This document shows positions 1 through 8,784 of a stretch of 27,701 nt of DNA, in pieces. This DNA is from an uncultured Lachnobacterium sp. (lineage in GTDB: Bacteria > Bacillota > Clostridia > Lachnospirales > Lachnospiraceae), in contig CALAST010000101.1 of the NCBI GenBank assembly GCA_937889225.1, positions 1 to 27,701 of the forward strand. Reading direction: 5' to 3'. The translations under genes and the position numbers were made by a program. The notes beneath the pieces were generated by a model. The model searched no databases. It was not told the origin of the DNA and saw only the letters and a list, made by a program, of their open reading frames with translations. Positions within the stretch are counted from its first letter, which is position 1, and each line of letters opens with the position of its first letter.

Positions 1-11
1 GGGTGTCGCCC

Positions 12-53
12 GTTGCAATTCAGGCATCAGCCGGCTGATGTCTGAATTGTAAC
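12..53 (+). repeat. 42-bp near-perfect palindrome at window edge
   Basis: Two 21-base arms meet at a central CCGG. Only two positions fail Watson-Crick pairing (15/50 and 24/41). Both are G-U wobbles in RNA read from the plus strand but A-C mismatches from the minus strand, so any RNA hairpin belongs to plus-strand transcription entering from outside the window. No U-tract follows (TTTC, then A-rich), so it is not a classic terminator. It could be the end of an upstream structured RNA or a transposon terminus. Confidence 0.5.
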
Positions 54-78
54 TTTCAAAAAAATATACATAAAAATA

Positions 79-124
79 CCGTCACATCCAAGATTTCTTT
101 GCCTTTTAACCTTAGATGTAACGG
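79..124 (-). terminator. Terminator-like hairpin downstream of the L,D-transpeptidase gene
   Basis: Arms CCGTCACATC (79-88) and GATGTAACGG (115-124) pair with one mismatch that is a wobble on the minus strand. A few more pairs form inward after a mismatch. On the minus strand the stem is followed by TATTTTTATG, a weak U-tract. It lies about 90 bases past the stop of the minus-strand gene. The long loop keeps confidence moderate. Confidence 0.4.
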
Positions 125-213
125 CTCCTAATTTTTATTTTCTTGCTTTTTCATCCCAGAATGTACAATCATCACTTCCGAAGTAAATGGCGTACCATCT
201 GCTTCACAATTGA

Positions 214-1872
214 CTAAGTAGTCGGTTGTGTTGTTTCTGTTGATGGAGTCTCTGTCGGTGTTTCTGTTGGTGTTTGTGCTTCTTTTAATGATTTTAAGGT
301 ACTCTCCGCATTCGTCAATGTCTTATAATTAGTTACATAAGATTTTGCGGAATCCGATAACGCATCATATTTACTGCGTGCACTTACAATCTTTGATTCT
401 TTTTCTAATGTAACTGTTCCAATTGCTTTAATGGCATCAATAACTGCATACGCCTGATTTTGTGCAATACCTGCTTTAGATTCTGTTCCTGAAAGTGTAT
501 AGCAAAGAACAGGGAATCCTGCTTCGATATTTTCAAAAATCGTTTTTGCTGCACTCTTTGGCAAATTGATACATCCATGAGAACCATCTCTTTTATAAAT
601 GCTTGCTCCAAAGGAAGAACGCCATGTTGCATCATGCATTCCGACATTTCCGGCAAACGGCATCCAGTAAGTAACCGGAGTTTCATATGTTTCACCTCTT
701 AAAACTGCATCTTTGTCTTTATAAGTAAGAGGATATGCCCCTGTTGGAGAATCCCAACCTCTAGAAGAATTTCCGGAAACAAAGTCAGATTCCACAACTA
801 ATTTTCCATTTACATACATAAATAAATGCTGTGCTGTCAAATTAATTTCCACATAAGAATTGCCATAATCGTTTCCATCATGGCTGTTTGCTGTCATGGA
901 ATAATTCAAATCTCTCGTAATAGGCTCTCCTGCAAAAATATTTTCTACAATAGCGGCTTTTTCCGCACTACGGTCAATTTTCCATCCATAATGCCCTTTT
1001 GTTATCGTAACTTCTCTGCCATAAGAAGTCATCAGTTTTTTTGCTTTATAAGCAGTATTATATGTACTTTCCAGACCTTTCACATATTCTGTCAATGCAG
1101 TATCATCAATGCTTACTGCATAATCTTCTGCCACCTTAAGCCAATTTACAAATGTAGAGGCATCCAATACCTGTGTCGAAGAACCCACCTGATATGTTAC
1201 TACAGTTGATAGACACTTATTTAAAGTATCAATCGCAGCTAAAAGCGGTGCATGGTCATCTGCAATTACCGGTTGATTATAACAAAGCGTATCTGCAAGA
1301 ACTAATTCCGGTTTCATCTCTAAAATGCTGCTTTTTATATTCGTATCAAGCACTTCTTTGTTGATTGCCGTTCCCGGTACGCTCGGTACTAAAGAAAAAC
1401 CGGTTTCTGCATTATATTCCGAAATCGCTGCATTTACTGGTTCAACCTGTTTTTCTGCCTGCATACAGGATAAGGCATTTATTCTCTCGTTCAGTTTTTC
1501 TTCATCATACTGAACATGCATTTCTAATGAATACTTTTCCGGTTGAAACAACTTTCCAACCCATACAAAACCATTTTGACTCTCAATAAATTGCTCGATT
1601 TGACCATTCCACGGAATTGCTAAATTTACATCCGTTGCGGTAAGATTTTCTGTTGTTCCGTCTCTTTCCACAATCGTCAATACATACTCTGACAGCTTTT
1701 GGTCTATTTTTTGCTGTGCGTCTTCAATCGAACTACCCGATACATCTACATCATTAATCGTAGTGCCAAAGAAAAAATGATTCATAAAATATACTGATAT
1801 GCCTATATATATTATAAGCAATATTCCCACTATCACGCCTGATGCAATTAAAACTTTCTTTTTTGTCGTCAT
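214..1872 (-). CDS. Membrane-anchored L,D-transpeptidase (YkuD family)
   Basis: This enzyme should form 3-3 peptidoglycan cross-links or attach proteins to the wall, acting outside the membrane. Residues about 6-30 form an N-terminal membrane anchor. Residues about 35-330 resemble the paired putative peptidoglycan-binding domains (PG_binding_4) usual for Gram-positive YkuD proteins. The YkuD domain spans about 340-458 with the diagnostic SHGCINLP motif, catalytic Cys near 434, and a GMHD histidine near 413. After it comes an alpha-helical segment with a VTNYKTLTNAE-like pattern seen in surface proteins, then a Thr/Pro/Glu-rich tail ending at TAG. The start has an AGAGGAG ribosome binding site. 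It is monocistronic and divergent from the PAP2-like gene. The family is certain; cross-linking versus anchoring cannot be told from sequence. Confidence 0.93.
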   Translation of the reverse strand: MTTKKKVLIASGVIVGILLIIYIGISVYFMNHFFFGTTINDVDVSGSSIEDAQQKIDQKLSEYVLTIVERDGTTENLTATDVNLAIPWNGQIEQFIESQNGFVWVGKLFQPEKYSLEMHVQYDEEKLNERINALSCMQAEKQVEPVNAAISEYNAETGFSLVPSVPGTAINKEVLDTNIKSSILEMKPELVLADTLCYNQPVIADDHAPLLAAIDTLNKCLSTVVTYQVGSSTQVLDASTFVNWLKVAEDYAVSIDDTALTEYVKGLESTYNTAYKAKKLMTSYGREVTITKGHYGWKIDRSAEKAAIVENIFAGEPITRDLNYSMTANSHDGNDYGNSYVEINLTAQHLFMYVNGKLVVESDFVSGNSSRGWDSPTGAYPLTYKDKDAVLRGETYETPVTYWMPFAGNVGMHDATWRSSFGASIYKRDGSHGCINLPKSAAKTIFENIEAGFPVLCYTLSGTESKAGIAQNQAYAVIDAIKAIGTVTLEKESKIVSARSKYDALSDSAKSYVTNYKTLTNAESTLKSLKEAQTPTETPTETPSTETTQPTT

Positions 1873-1956
1873 AAATCTCTCCTCTTTTGGTATCTTTTTT
1901 ACATAATATAAATTTCACCGGATTTGTACTTTTTTCATGCACTAACCAACGTTTCC

Positions 1957-1985
1957 ATTATACTCCTCTATGAAAAAAACGTCAA
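1957..1985 (-). promoter_or_regulatory. SigA-type promoter of the L,D-transpeptidase gene
   Basis: Minus strand: -35 TTGACG, a 17-base spacer, and a perfect -10 TATAAT. It predicts a 5' untranslated leader of roughly 75 bases before the ATG at 1872. Confidence 0.8.
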
Positions 1986-2028
1986 TTCTTAAGATTTTTA
2001 TAAAATTCTTAATATTGGAAAAAAAGCA

Positions 2029-2057
2029 TTGCCAATTAAAAATCTAAGTGCTATTCT
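2029..2057 (+). promoter_or_regulatory. Probable promoter of the PAP2-like gene
   Basis: Plus strand: TTGCCA (2029-2034), a 17-base spacer and TATTCT (2052-2057). The -35 is good and the -10 weak. It is placed about 30 bases before the ATG at 2090, back to back with the promoter at 1957-1985. Confidence 0.45.
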
Positions 2058-2089
2058 TTAAATCATAAAGCATAAAGAAAGGGCCGAAT

Positions 2090-2764
2090 ATGAAATCGAA
2101 ACATCAACTCCTACTTGATAAATATAAACACTTGTTTTTACTTTTATATTTTCCTCCATACTGTTTGTGGTTTGCGTATCTGGAAAAAAACATAACGAAA
2201 CATTTCCACGTTATTCATATGACTATTGATGATTATATTCCATTTTGTGAATTTTTTATTGTTCCTTATTTGCTGTGGTTTCTATATGTTGCAGTAAGCG
2301 TTTTATATATTGGTTTTACGGATAAACAGCAATTTATCAAAATGTGCGTATTTTTATATACAGGAATGACCTTATTCCTTATCATTTCCACGATTTATCC
2401 AAATGGGCATTTTCTTCGTCCGCTAACCTTTGAACGGGATAACATTTTCGTGGATTTGTGCCGATGGCTCTATCAAACAGACACCTCTACCAATCTGTTT
2501 CCGAGCATACATGTATATAACTCCATTGGTGCACATGTTGCAATTATTCATCATCAAAAGCTAAAACAGAATAAAGTTATTTGTAACCTTTCCGGAATTC
2601 TTATGATAAGCATTATCTTATCAACGTTGTTCCTAAGACAACATTCTGTTTTTGATGTGATTACTGCATTTATTATTGCATTTGTTATGTATCAATTCGT
2701 TTATGTTGGGGCATTTTCCAAAAAACCTGCAAAAAAGAAATCAAAAAACGAGGTTATCGCTTAA
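2090..2764 (+). CDS. PAP2-superfamily integral membrane phosphatase/transferase
   Basis: A 224-residue protein with several hydrophobic segments. The PAP2 signatures are present: PSIHVYNS near 138-145 (histidine 141) and RQHSVFD near 183-189 (Arg, His, Asp). These match the second and third phosphatase motifs of the phosphatidic-acid phosphatase/inositol-phosphorylceramide-synthase type. The N-terminal KxxxxxxRP-like motif is replaced by the spacing seen in PAP2_3-like members. The likely substrate is a membrane lipid phosphate, such as phosphatidate, phosphatidylglycerophosphate or undecaprenyl pyrophosphate, but none can be chosen from sequence. An AAGGG element precedes the ATG. The stop codon lies in the loop of the shared terminator. 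Confidence 0.8.
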   Translation: MKSKHQLLLDKYKHLFLLLYFPPYCLWFAYLEKNITKHFHVIHMTIDDYIPFCEFFIVPYLLWFLYVAVSVLYIGFTDKQQFIKMCVFLYTGMTLFLIISTIYPNGHFLRPLTFERDNIFVDLCRWLYQTDTSTNLFPSIHVYNSIGAHVAIIHHQKLKQNKVICNLSGILMISIILSTLFLRQHSVFDVITAFIIAFVMYQFVYVGAFSKKPAKKKSKNEVIA

Positions 2765-2782
2765 TGCGAAACCTCGTTTTTT
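2743..2782. terminator. Bidirectional intrinsic terminator between converging genes
   Basis: Arms AAAAAACGAGGTT and AACCTCGTTTTTT flank a short loop with additional TCGC/GCGA pairing. A-tract and T-tract on opposite sides make it functional in both directions. The stem covers the last codons of the PAP2-like gene and touches the hydrolase stop codon. Confidence 0.9.
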
Positions 2783-2783
2783 C

Positions 2784-3725
2784 TTACGTTTCAATACGCA
2801 CATTCATCCATGCCAATAAATCTTCAAATACTTCTTTTCTATCAGTTTCATTTAAAATTTCATGTCTGTCATTCTCATAGAGTTTATAAGTGATATCTAA
2901 AATTCCGGCAGTCTCAAACATATAATATGTTTTTAGCACTCCGGAACCCATATCACCTACCGGGTCCTCTTTTCCGGAAACTATAAAAATAGGAAGTTTT
3001 TTGGAATACTTATTTACATTCTCCTGATTGCATGCATAATCTACGGCTTCAAACAATCCAATATAGCCATTTACCGTAAAAGCAAATGAGCATTTTGGCT
3101 CAGCACCATATGCCTTTACCATCTCTACATCTTTTGTCAGCCAACTTTTTTCGGGATGTTTTCCTGTCATATCAAATGCTTTGTAGGAAGAACCAAATGT
3201 AAGTTTTTCTATTAATTTACTGCGATGATGCGAACCTCTTATCTTACCAATAAAACCTGCTGCTTTTAATGCCAATGCTGTCGTTTTTTGTGGAATAAAT
3301 CCCGTTCCCATAATAATAGCACCACGTAAATTTTCATGATATTTTCCTAAATATTTTCGAAGCAGAAACGAGCCCATACTATGCCCCAGCATAAAATAGG
3401 GCGTATCCGGATAATCTTCCTGAATAAGCAAACGTAGTTTATGCATATCTTCAACTAAAATATCGCTTGGATGTTCTTCATAAAAAAATCCCCAATCTTC
3501 TTTTGTAGTGACGGACTCCCCATGTCCAATATGGTCATGGCCAACTACCATATATCCTCGTTCCGTGAGAAACTCTGCAAAATGGCCATAGCGTTCTATG
3601 AACTCTACCATTCCGTGTGATATCTGAAGAATTGCACAGATATTTTGATTTTCGCCTGTCCATTTCACGGCATGGACTTTTGTCTTTCTGTCATTGGATA
3701 AAAACGTAAAATTACTCGTAACCAT
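2784..3725 (-). CDS. Alpha/beta hydrolase, monoglyceride lipase/lysophospholipase-like
   Basis: A 313-residue cytoplasmic protein of the serine aminopeptidase S33 (Hydrolase_4) type. The nucleophile elbow GHSMGS places catalytic Ser near 116. The acid is Asp254 in SGKEDPVGD and the base His288 in NDRHEILNE, giving a complete triad. HDHIGHGES near 63-71 is the conserved block of lysophospholipase/monoacylglycerol lipase relatives. The substrate is probably an acylglycerol or lysophospholipid, but this is a family inference. It lies 22 bases downstream of the MCP-like gene on the same strand, so co-transcription is likely. It ends at the bidirectional terminator. Confidence 0.9.
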   Translation of the reverse strand: MVTSNFTFLSNDRKTKVHAVKWTGENQNICAILQISHGMVEFIERYGHFAEFLTERGYMVVGHDHIGHGESVTTKEDWGFFYEEHPSDILVEDMHKLRLLIQEDYPDTPYFMLGHSMGSFLLRKYLGKYHENLRGAIIMGTGFIPQKTTALALKAAGFIGKIRGSHHRSKLIEKLTFGSSYKAFDMTGKHPEKSWLTKDVEMVKAYGAEPKCSFAFTVNGYIGLFEAVDYACNQENVNKYSKKLPIFIVSGKEDPVGDMGSGVLKTYYMFETAGILDITYKLYENDRHEILNETDRKEVFEDLLAWMNVRIET

Positions 3726-3747
3726 ATTTTACCCCCTCTTTTGAATC

Positions 3748-4674
3748 CTATTTTGCCTGTTCCCCCGCAAGCTGAAATACATAAGATACCTCATTCGAAA
3801 GTGCTGCAATCTGATATTTTTGACCTTTGAGCACTTCTTCTACTTCTTCTAACTGCATTTCACATTTTTCACTATTTTCTAAAATCTGCTCCTCTCGGGT
3901 GCGGATTTCCATTAGTTTATCCTGAAAATCATCCATTTTTTCAGAAAAACCATAAAAGGAAATGGTTTCTGCTTTTTCTGCCGTATCCTGACATTTTTTA
4001 AAGAGTTTTGCAGTCCCTTTATTACTGCTTTTCATCCGTTTAATTAACTGCTGAATTGTTTTTTCCAACTCTGCAATCTGTTTTTGAGATTCCATCAGTT
4101 CCTCTTTAAAAGCAAGTGTTTCTTTCTCACAAGAAAGCACCGTTTGACGAATTTCCTCTGCTGCATTCACAAACTGCTTTCCACTTTCTCCCATTCGTCC
4201 GGCTTCAATCGCGGCATTTAATGCAAGGATATTCATCCTCTTATGAAACTCCGCCATTTCATCCAAGTGCTTTTCATAAGAACAATTTTGTTTTCGCAAT
4301 GTTTCCGGTGTCATGCTTAAATACTTTGCCGGAGTTGTATAATGTTTATTTTCCTCCACCAAAAATGTACTTGTCTCTAACTGCCTGATAATCAGCTCCT
4401 TTAGCATTTCATAATTTTCCTGATTCTTCTGAAAAAACTCTGCAAATTCATTGGCTGAATAAACCAATGCTTCTTCTGTCTGTATGTTTGCTTTGGCAAA
4501 ATCCGTTAATTTCTTTACATTTCCATTAAGCTGCAAAATGTCACGCCGCACTTGCTTGCCTTCTTCTTCTACTTTTGTGAATTGAGCGTCAAAACCTTCG
4601 CTTTTTTCTGCTATTTGTAAAAAAATTTCTCTGTTTTTTTCAACAGATTCTTTCATTTTCCTATTGCCAAACAT
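3748..4674 (-). CDS. Soluble methyl-accepting-chemotaxis-like signalling protein
   Basis: A 308-residue, mostly coiled-coil protein with no membrane segment. Residues about 145-180 carry the hairpin-tip signature of chemoreceptor signalling domains: MNILALNAAIEAGRMGESG, then a degenerate AAEEIR. Canonical receptors have AARAGE at the turn. The glutamate-rich helical arms are shorter than in full receptors and no ligand-binding domain is visible. It may be a cytoplasmic receptor, or a coiled-coil protein no longer coupled to CheA/CheW. No chemotaxis genes are nearby. It has its own promoter just upstream and a GGAGGCGG ribosome binding site, and runs into the hydrolase gene. Confidence 0.75.
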   Translation of the reverse strand: MFGNRKMKESVEKNREIFLQIAEKSEGFDAQFTKVEEEGKQVRRDILQLNGNVKKLTDFAKANIQTEEALVYSANEFAEFFQKNQENYEMLKELIIRQLETSTFLVEENKHYTTPAKYLSMTPETLRKQNCSYEKHLDEMAEFHKRMNILALNAAIEAGRMGESGKQFVNAAEEIRQTVLSCEKETLAFKEELMESQKQIAELEKTIQQLIKRMKSSNKGTAKLFKKCQDTAEKAETISFYGFSEKMDDFQDKLMEIRTREEQILENSEKCEMQLEEVEEVLKGQKYQIAALSNEVSYVFQLAGEQAK

Positions 4675-4698
4675 ATATACACCGCCTCCAATACCATT

Positions 4699-4727
4699 AT
4701 TTTACAATGAGAGACGTAATTTCGCAA
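4699..4727 (-). promoter_or_regulatory. Promoter of the MCP-like/hydrolase gene pair
   Basis: Minus strand: TTGCGA (-35), a 17-base spacer and TAAAAT (-10), in the 97-base gap after recJ. The start site would be about 20-30 bases before the ATG at 4674. Confidence 0.55.
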
Positions 4728-4771
4728 GGTATATTATTAAGATGTTGGTATGCATTTTTACTTGTATTATT

Positions 4772-6535
4772 TTATTTTTTATCTGTTTTATACTCCTGTA
4801 TCTCTACTTGCAATTCTTCTATATCTCGAAACGTATTAATACGCGGATAATACACGATAGAAAGCACAATCGGATTTTCTCGTCCATTCATAGCATTCTC
4901 TACTGCATATGTTCCATAAGTTTCTTCCAGATTATGCAAAAATCCTTCTATATCTCCAAAATAAATACCGGAAATTGGCATATTGTTCTTTGTAACTAAA
5001 GATAATTTCAAGACATTTTTGTTTTTTCCGAAAACGGCCATTCGTTTTATGCGAATATCTTTATCTGCAAATATCGGTTTTGTATTGTCTTTTCCAAAAG
5101 GTGCAAGAATCGAAAATTCCCGCACCAAATCCTTTGTAATATAATCCAATGGCATCGGTACATCAATGCGAATTTTCGGTTGTAAATCTTTCTCCGTTAG
5201 TGTGCAAAGTTCATTGATTTTGATACGGAATTTTTCCACATTTTCCTCCGGCAATGATAATCCTGCTGCCATTGGATGACCGCCAAACTTTGTAAACAGT
5301 TCCTGACATTTACACATTTCTTCATACATCGAATATTCTTCAATGGAACGTCCTGAGCCTTTTACACCATCCTCACTTTTGGTAAGTATGAATACGGGTT
5401 TATGATATTTTTCACGCACACGTCCGGCAATAATACCTGCGATGCTTTCGTGCACTTCTGGCAAATAAATTACAAGAACTCTATCCTTATTGCCTTCACA
5501 ACATGCAATGGCTGTTTCCACCCCCTCTTTTGTCATCTCTTTGCGCTGTTCATTTAATATCACTAACTCATTTGCAATGATTGCCGCCTTTGTGGGATTT
5601 GTTTCAAAAAATAGTTCCAATGCCCTTTTTGCCGTATCGAGTCTCCCGCTGGCATTGATGCACGGTCCTAAGACAAATCCAAAATGATACGCATCAATCC
5701 GCTGTTCTTCCAAGCCACATTGAGCAATCAATGCTTTCATTCCCATATTTTTTGTATGCTGTATCCGTTTTATGCCTTCCTTTACCAAAATGCGGTTTTC
5801 TCCGGTCAAAGGCATAATGTCACCAACTGTCGCAAATGCGGCATTTTCCAGCAAATCCAAACTTTCCAAAGCATCCACCTGAAATCTTTCGTACAATAGG
5901 CATACCACTTTCCATGCGACTGCTGCACCGCATAAATATTTATATGGATATGGACACTCTTTCTGATGTGGATTTACAATGGCATCTGCCGCACTTTTTT
6001 TATAAATTCTTTCTCCCTCAACTTCTTCATATGGAATTTCATGATGGTCGGTTACGAGTACCGTCATTCCCAATGATTTCGCATAAGCAATTTCTTCTAT
6101 TGCCGCAATTCCATTGTCACAAGTTACAATCGTATCAATACCTTCTTCGTATGCTTTTTGAATCAAATTCACATTTAAACCATATCCATCGTGGATTCGG
6201 TCAGGGATTTGTATGGATGCCTTTGCGTTGCAACGGTCAAAGGCTGTTTTTAAAATGTATGTTGCCATAACCCCATCAATATCATAATCTCCAATAATAC
6301 GGATTGGTTTTTGTTCTTCTATTTTGCGAGCCAAAATATCAATTAACAAATCGGCATCTTTTAACAAATGCGGATTGTGCAAATCTTCCATGCCGCCATA
6401 TAGATATTTTTGAATCTCATCTTCTTCAATGACTTCTCTGTTTCGGATAATCCGTGCTGTCACTTGGTCAATTCCGAAACGTTCTCCAATTCCTTTAAAG
6501 TCTGCTTTTTTATTTATCACTAACCATTGTTGCAT
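4772..6535 (-). CDS. recJ: Single-stranded-DNA-specific exonuclease RecJ
   Basis: A 5'-3' single-strand exonuclease for recombination and repair. The DHH phosphoesterase core is clear: GDYDIDG near 82-88 (motif I, metal-binding Asp), a TCDNG block near 138-142, and VTDHHE with the DHH triad near 163-165. FGGHPMAAG in the second half marks the DHHA1 domain. The C-terminal part matches the RecJ OB-fold region. At 587 residues it is typical for Clostridia. The start overlaps truA by 26 bases, which suggests translational coupling. Confidence 0.93.
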   Translation of the reverse strand: MQQWLVINKKADFKGIGERFGIDQVTARIIRNREVIEEDEIQKYLYGGMEDLHNPHLLKDADLLIDILARKIEEQKPIRIIGDYDIDGVMATYILKTAFDRCNAKASIQIPDRIHDGYGLNVNLIQKAYEEGIDTIVTCDNGIAAIEEIAYAKSLGMTVLVTDHHEIPYEEVEGERIYKKSAADAIVNPHQKECPYPYKYLCGAAVAWKVVCLLYERFQVDALESLDLLENAAFATVGDIMPLTGENRILVKEGIKRIQHTKNMGMKALIAQCGLEEQRIDAYHFGFVLGPCINASGRLDTAKRALELFFETNPTKAAIIANELVILNEQRKEMTKEGVETAIACCEGNKDRVLVIYLPEVHESIAGIIAGRVREKYHKPVFILTKSEDGVKGSGRSIEEYSMYEEMCKCQELFTKFGGHPMAAGLSLPEENVEKFRIKINELCTLTEKDLQPKIRIDVPMPLDYITKDLVREFSILAPFGKDNTKPIFADKDIRIKRMAVFGKNKNVLKLSLVTKNNMPISGIYFGDIEGFLHNLEETYGTYAVENAMNGRENPIVLSIVYYPRINTFRDIEELQVEIQEYKTDKK

Positions 6536-7268
6536 ATCTCACCTTTTTTAACACCAATCCCTGTGGCGGAGCTGTGTAGCCCGCCAAGGTTCGGTCCTTT
6601 TTCTCTAAAATTTTTTGTACTTCCACAGGTTCTTTTCGATTACTTCCCACTTCAATAAGTGTACCTGTGATAATTCGTATCATATTTTGCAAAAATCCAT
6701 CTCCCGTAAAGGAAATTCGAATTTCTTCCCCCAGTTGCTCTATTTCGATGGAAAAAATTGTTCTTACTGTAGATTTTTTCATTTTTTTATTTCCGCAAAA
6801 GGAAGCAAAATCATGCGTTCCCACAAGATAGTTTGCAGCTTCTTTCATGCGTTCGATATCCAAATGCTCCGTATAGTCATAGACATATTTTCGCTCAAAC
6901 ACATTTGGAATATCGCTGTTATGGATACGATATACGTATGTCTTTTCAGTTGCATGATAACGGCTATGGAAACGTTCTTCCACTTCCTCTATCGAAAGTA
7001 CGGCAATGTCCATTGGAAGGTAGTGGTTTAAATATTTTAATATTTCTTCTGCTGAAAAATCTTCTTTTATATGAAAATTTGCCACCTGACCATACGCATG
7101 CACACCCGCATCGGTTCTACCTGAACCAATAACCTCTATATCCTCACCTGCAAGTTGCTTTAAAATTTCCTGAATCTTACCTTGGATTGTCATATACGTA
7201 GATTTTTGCACCTGCCATCCTTTGTATCTTGTTCCGTCATATTGAATGGTAATTTTATAATTTTTCAT
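6510..7268 (-). CDS. truA: tRNA pseudouridine synthase A
   Basis: It isomerises uridines 38-40 in the anticodon stem of tRNAs. The catalytic loop GSGRTDAGVHA lies near 48-58, with nucleophile Asp53. N-terminal YDGTRYKGWQ and the later FTGDGFLQNMIR block are both conserved in TruA. The length of 252 residues is usual. AAAAAGG precedes the start. The gene lies directly downstream of a 97-bp structured repeat and overlaps recJ. Confidence 0.96.
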   Translation of the reverse strand: MKNYKITIQYDGTRYKGWQVQKSTYMTIQGKIQEILKQLAGEDIEVIGSGRTDAGVHAYGQVANFHIKEDFSAEEILKYLNHYLPMDIAVLSIEEVEERFHSRYHATEKTYVYRIHNSDIPNVFERKYVYDYTEHLDIERMKEAANYLVGTHDFASFCGNKKMKKSTVRTIFSIEIEQLGEEIRISFTGDGFLQNMIRIITGTLIEVGSNRKEPVEVQKILEKKDRTLAGYTAPPQGLVLKKVRYATMVSDK

Positions 7269-7296
7269 ACTCTATATCCTTTTTGTATCTTCTCTA

Positions 7297-7393
7297 TAAA
7301 GCGGACACTTAGTGAATGCGAAGCATAAACTTAGTGAGAATATATGCCACGAAGTTGCCTGCGTTCATGAGCAAGTAGCGAATGTCCACTTTA
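7297..7393. repeat. Structured palindromic repeat element A (97 bp)
   Basis: Outer arms TAAAG-GGACA and TGTCC-CTTTA close the element. Inside, TGAATGC pairs with GCGTTCA (one wobble) and AACTT with AAGTT. No protein-coding signal is visible. It lies between sleC (converging on it) and the truA start. It shares words with element B at 12143-12232, including CTAAGTTT, TGAACGC and TAGCGAATG. This suggests a dispersed family of non-coding palindromic elements. Confidence 0.6.
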
Positions 7394-7455
7394 CGTGGGG
7401 GATTATTTGTTCTGGTTTCAAGGGTCCGCTTGCTATTTTAAATAACAACATCTGC

Positions 7456-8754
7456 CTACATAAGTTCTGCAATTCTTGTTACTGCTACATAAATTGCGGA
7501 AATTTCATACCACGTATTATAGTCTACCACACCTGTCACCGGAAGTCCAAACACAGATTGAAAAATTTCTACAGCATTTTGCGTAGACGCACCATACACT
7601 CCATCCGGGGTTATACGTGGAATTGCAGGGTACGATTGAGAAATGCGGGCTAACTGTTCCTGCATCTGCCGCACTTTATCCCCACTAGAACCAATTCCTA
7701 AGTTATATCCCGGCCAAGATGCCGGAATTCCGGAAATCGCTTCTGCCGTATTAATGTACATATTGTCGCCATAAAAATAACGCAGAATTTCGATTGCAGA
7801 ATACCCTTGGTCTCCCAAATCTTTGCTTCCCCATTGTGTCATCCAGTTTGGACAGCTCACTCTGTTTCCATCACAATACTGCGTTAGAATTGGCTGCGTG
7901 ATATTCGGTCTTGATAAATAGTTTTCAAATTGCTCATCTACAATTCTTGAAATGCTTTGATAATAATTTCTGTTTGGAATAAATTTGTGGTCATAGGCGG
8001 TGGAGGATGTAATGGTAAAATTATAGCCTTTGCCACGGTACCACTCCGTATATACACGATTTAAAGTAAAGGACATAATCGCCAATACATTCGCCCGAAT
8101 CGTTGCATCCGGCCATGTCGCATAAATCTCGCTGGAAGCTACATTTTTGATATAATCCCGATAACGGACATAATAATTAGCAGCAGTATAATCTCCCGGA
8201 TTACCATCATGTACCACAACATATTCCGGAATTACGACACGACTTAATACGATTTCACCGGTATCCGTAACCGTTTTTACTTCTTCTTCTGGAATTTTCG
8301 GAGGATATTCTGCATAAAGAGTGTGCGGACCAATCACAACATTGTCGTCTACCGATCCCGGCGAATCTTCTGTTTCCAATTCTACTAATTGTCTTGATTG
8401 CTGATTTGACATCACTTCAATTCCTGAAATGACAATTGGACGATACCCTTCCGCTGATACTTCAATCGTGTATTCTGCATAAGGCTGTCTCTCATTTGGC
8501 TGCATGGAATATTCCAATGGTGGGGTCCGAAGCGTAATCTCCTGTGCGTTTCCTGAACTATCCGTTGTAAGCTCATCTACGACCTCCTGCGGTCCTCCTG
8601 TATAAGAAATCATAACCCTTGCATTTTCTACCGGCATCCCATTTCCCTGTGCTGAAACACGAATACGAAGTGTTCCTTCATCTACCGCATCCTGCATATA
8701 TCGCAAATCTTTCTCACAAGTTGCTTCATTTGTACATTTCTGATGAATATACAT
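7456..8754 (-). CDS. sleC: Spore cortex-lytic enzyme SleC-like
   Basis: SleC degrades spore cortex peptidoglycan during germination after pro-peptide removal by Csp subtilisin-like proteases. Residues about 20-150 form a beta-rich pre/pro region of the kind found in SleC. The central region with NRVYTEWYRGKGYNFT, a DHKF block and the WMTQWGSKDLGDQGY segment matches my recollection of clostridial SleC. Residues about 355-432 are a PG_binding_1 domain (DGVYGASTQNAVEIFQ). At 432 residues it fits the family. There is no classical signal peptide, as expected for a protein made inside the sporulating cell. The start has AAGGA and a promoter with a sporulation-like -10. A remnant of a Csp-type protease lies 16 kb away. 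Confidence 0.85.
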   Translation of the reverse strand: MYIHQKCTNEATCEKDLRYMQDAVDEGTLRIRVSAQGNGMPVENARVMISYTGGPQEVVDELTTDSSGNAQEITLRTPPLEYSMQPNERQPYAEYTIEVSAEGYRPIVISGIEVMSNQQSRQLVELETEDSPGSVDDNVVIGPHTLYAEYPPKIPEEEVKTVTDTGEIVLSRVVIPEYVVVHDGNPGDYTAANYYVRYRDYIKNVASSEIYATWPDATIRANVLAIMSFTLNRVYTEWYRGKGYNFTITSSTAYDHKFIPNRNYYQSISRIVDEQFENYLSRPNITQPILTQYCDGNRVSCPNWMTQWGSKDLGDQGYSAIEILRYFYGDNMYINTAEAISGIPASWPGYNLGIGSSGDKVRQMQEQLARISQSYPAIPRITPDGVYGASTQNAVEIFQSVFGLPVTGVVDYNTWYEISAIYVAVTRIAELM

Positions 8755-8784
8755 AACATTCCTTCATAGATATCTTTGTTCTAT

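Noticed and set aside
405..695. 96-residue minus-strand frame inside the L,D-transpeptidase gene
   Set aside because: It overlaps the conserved YkuD coding region in another frame and resembles nothing.
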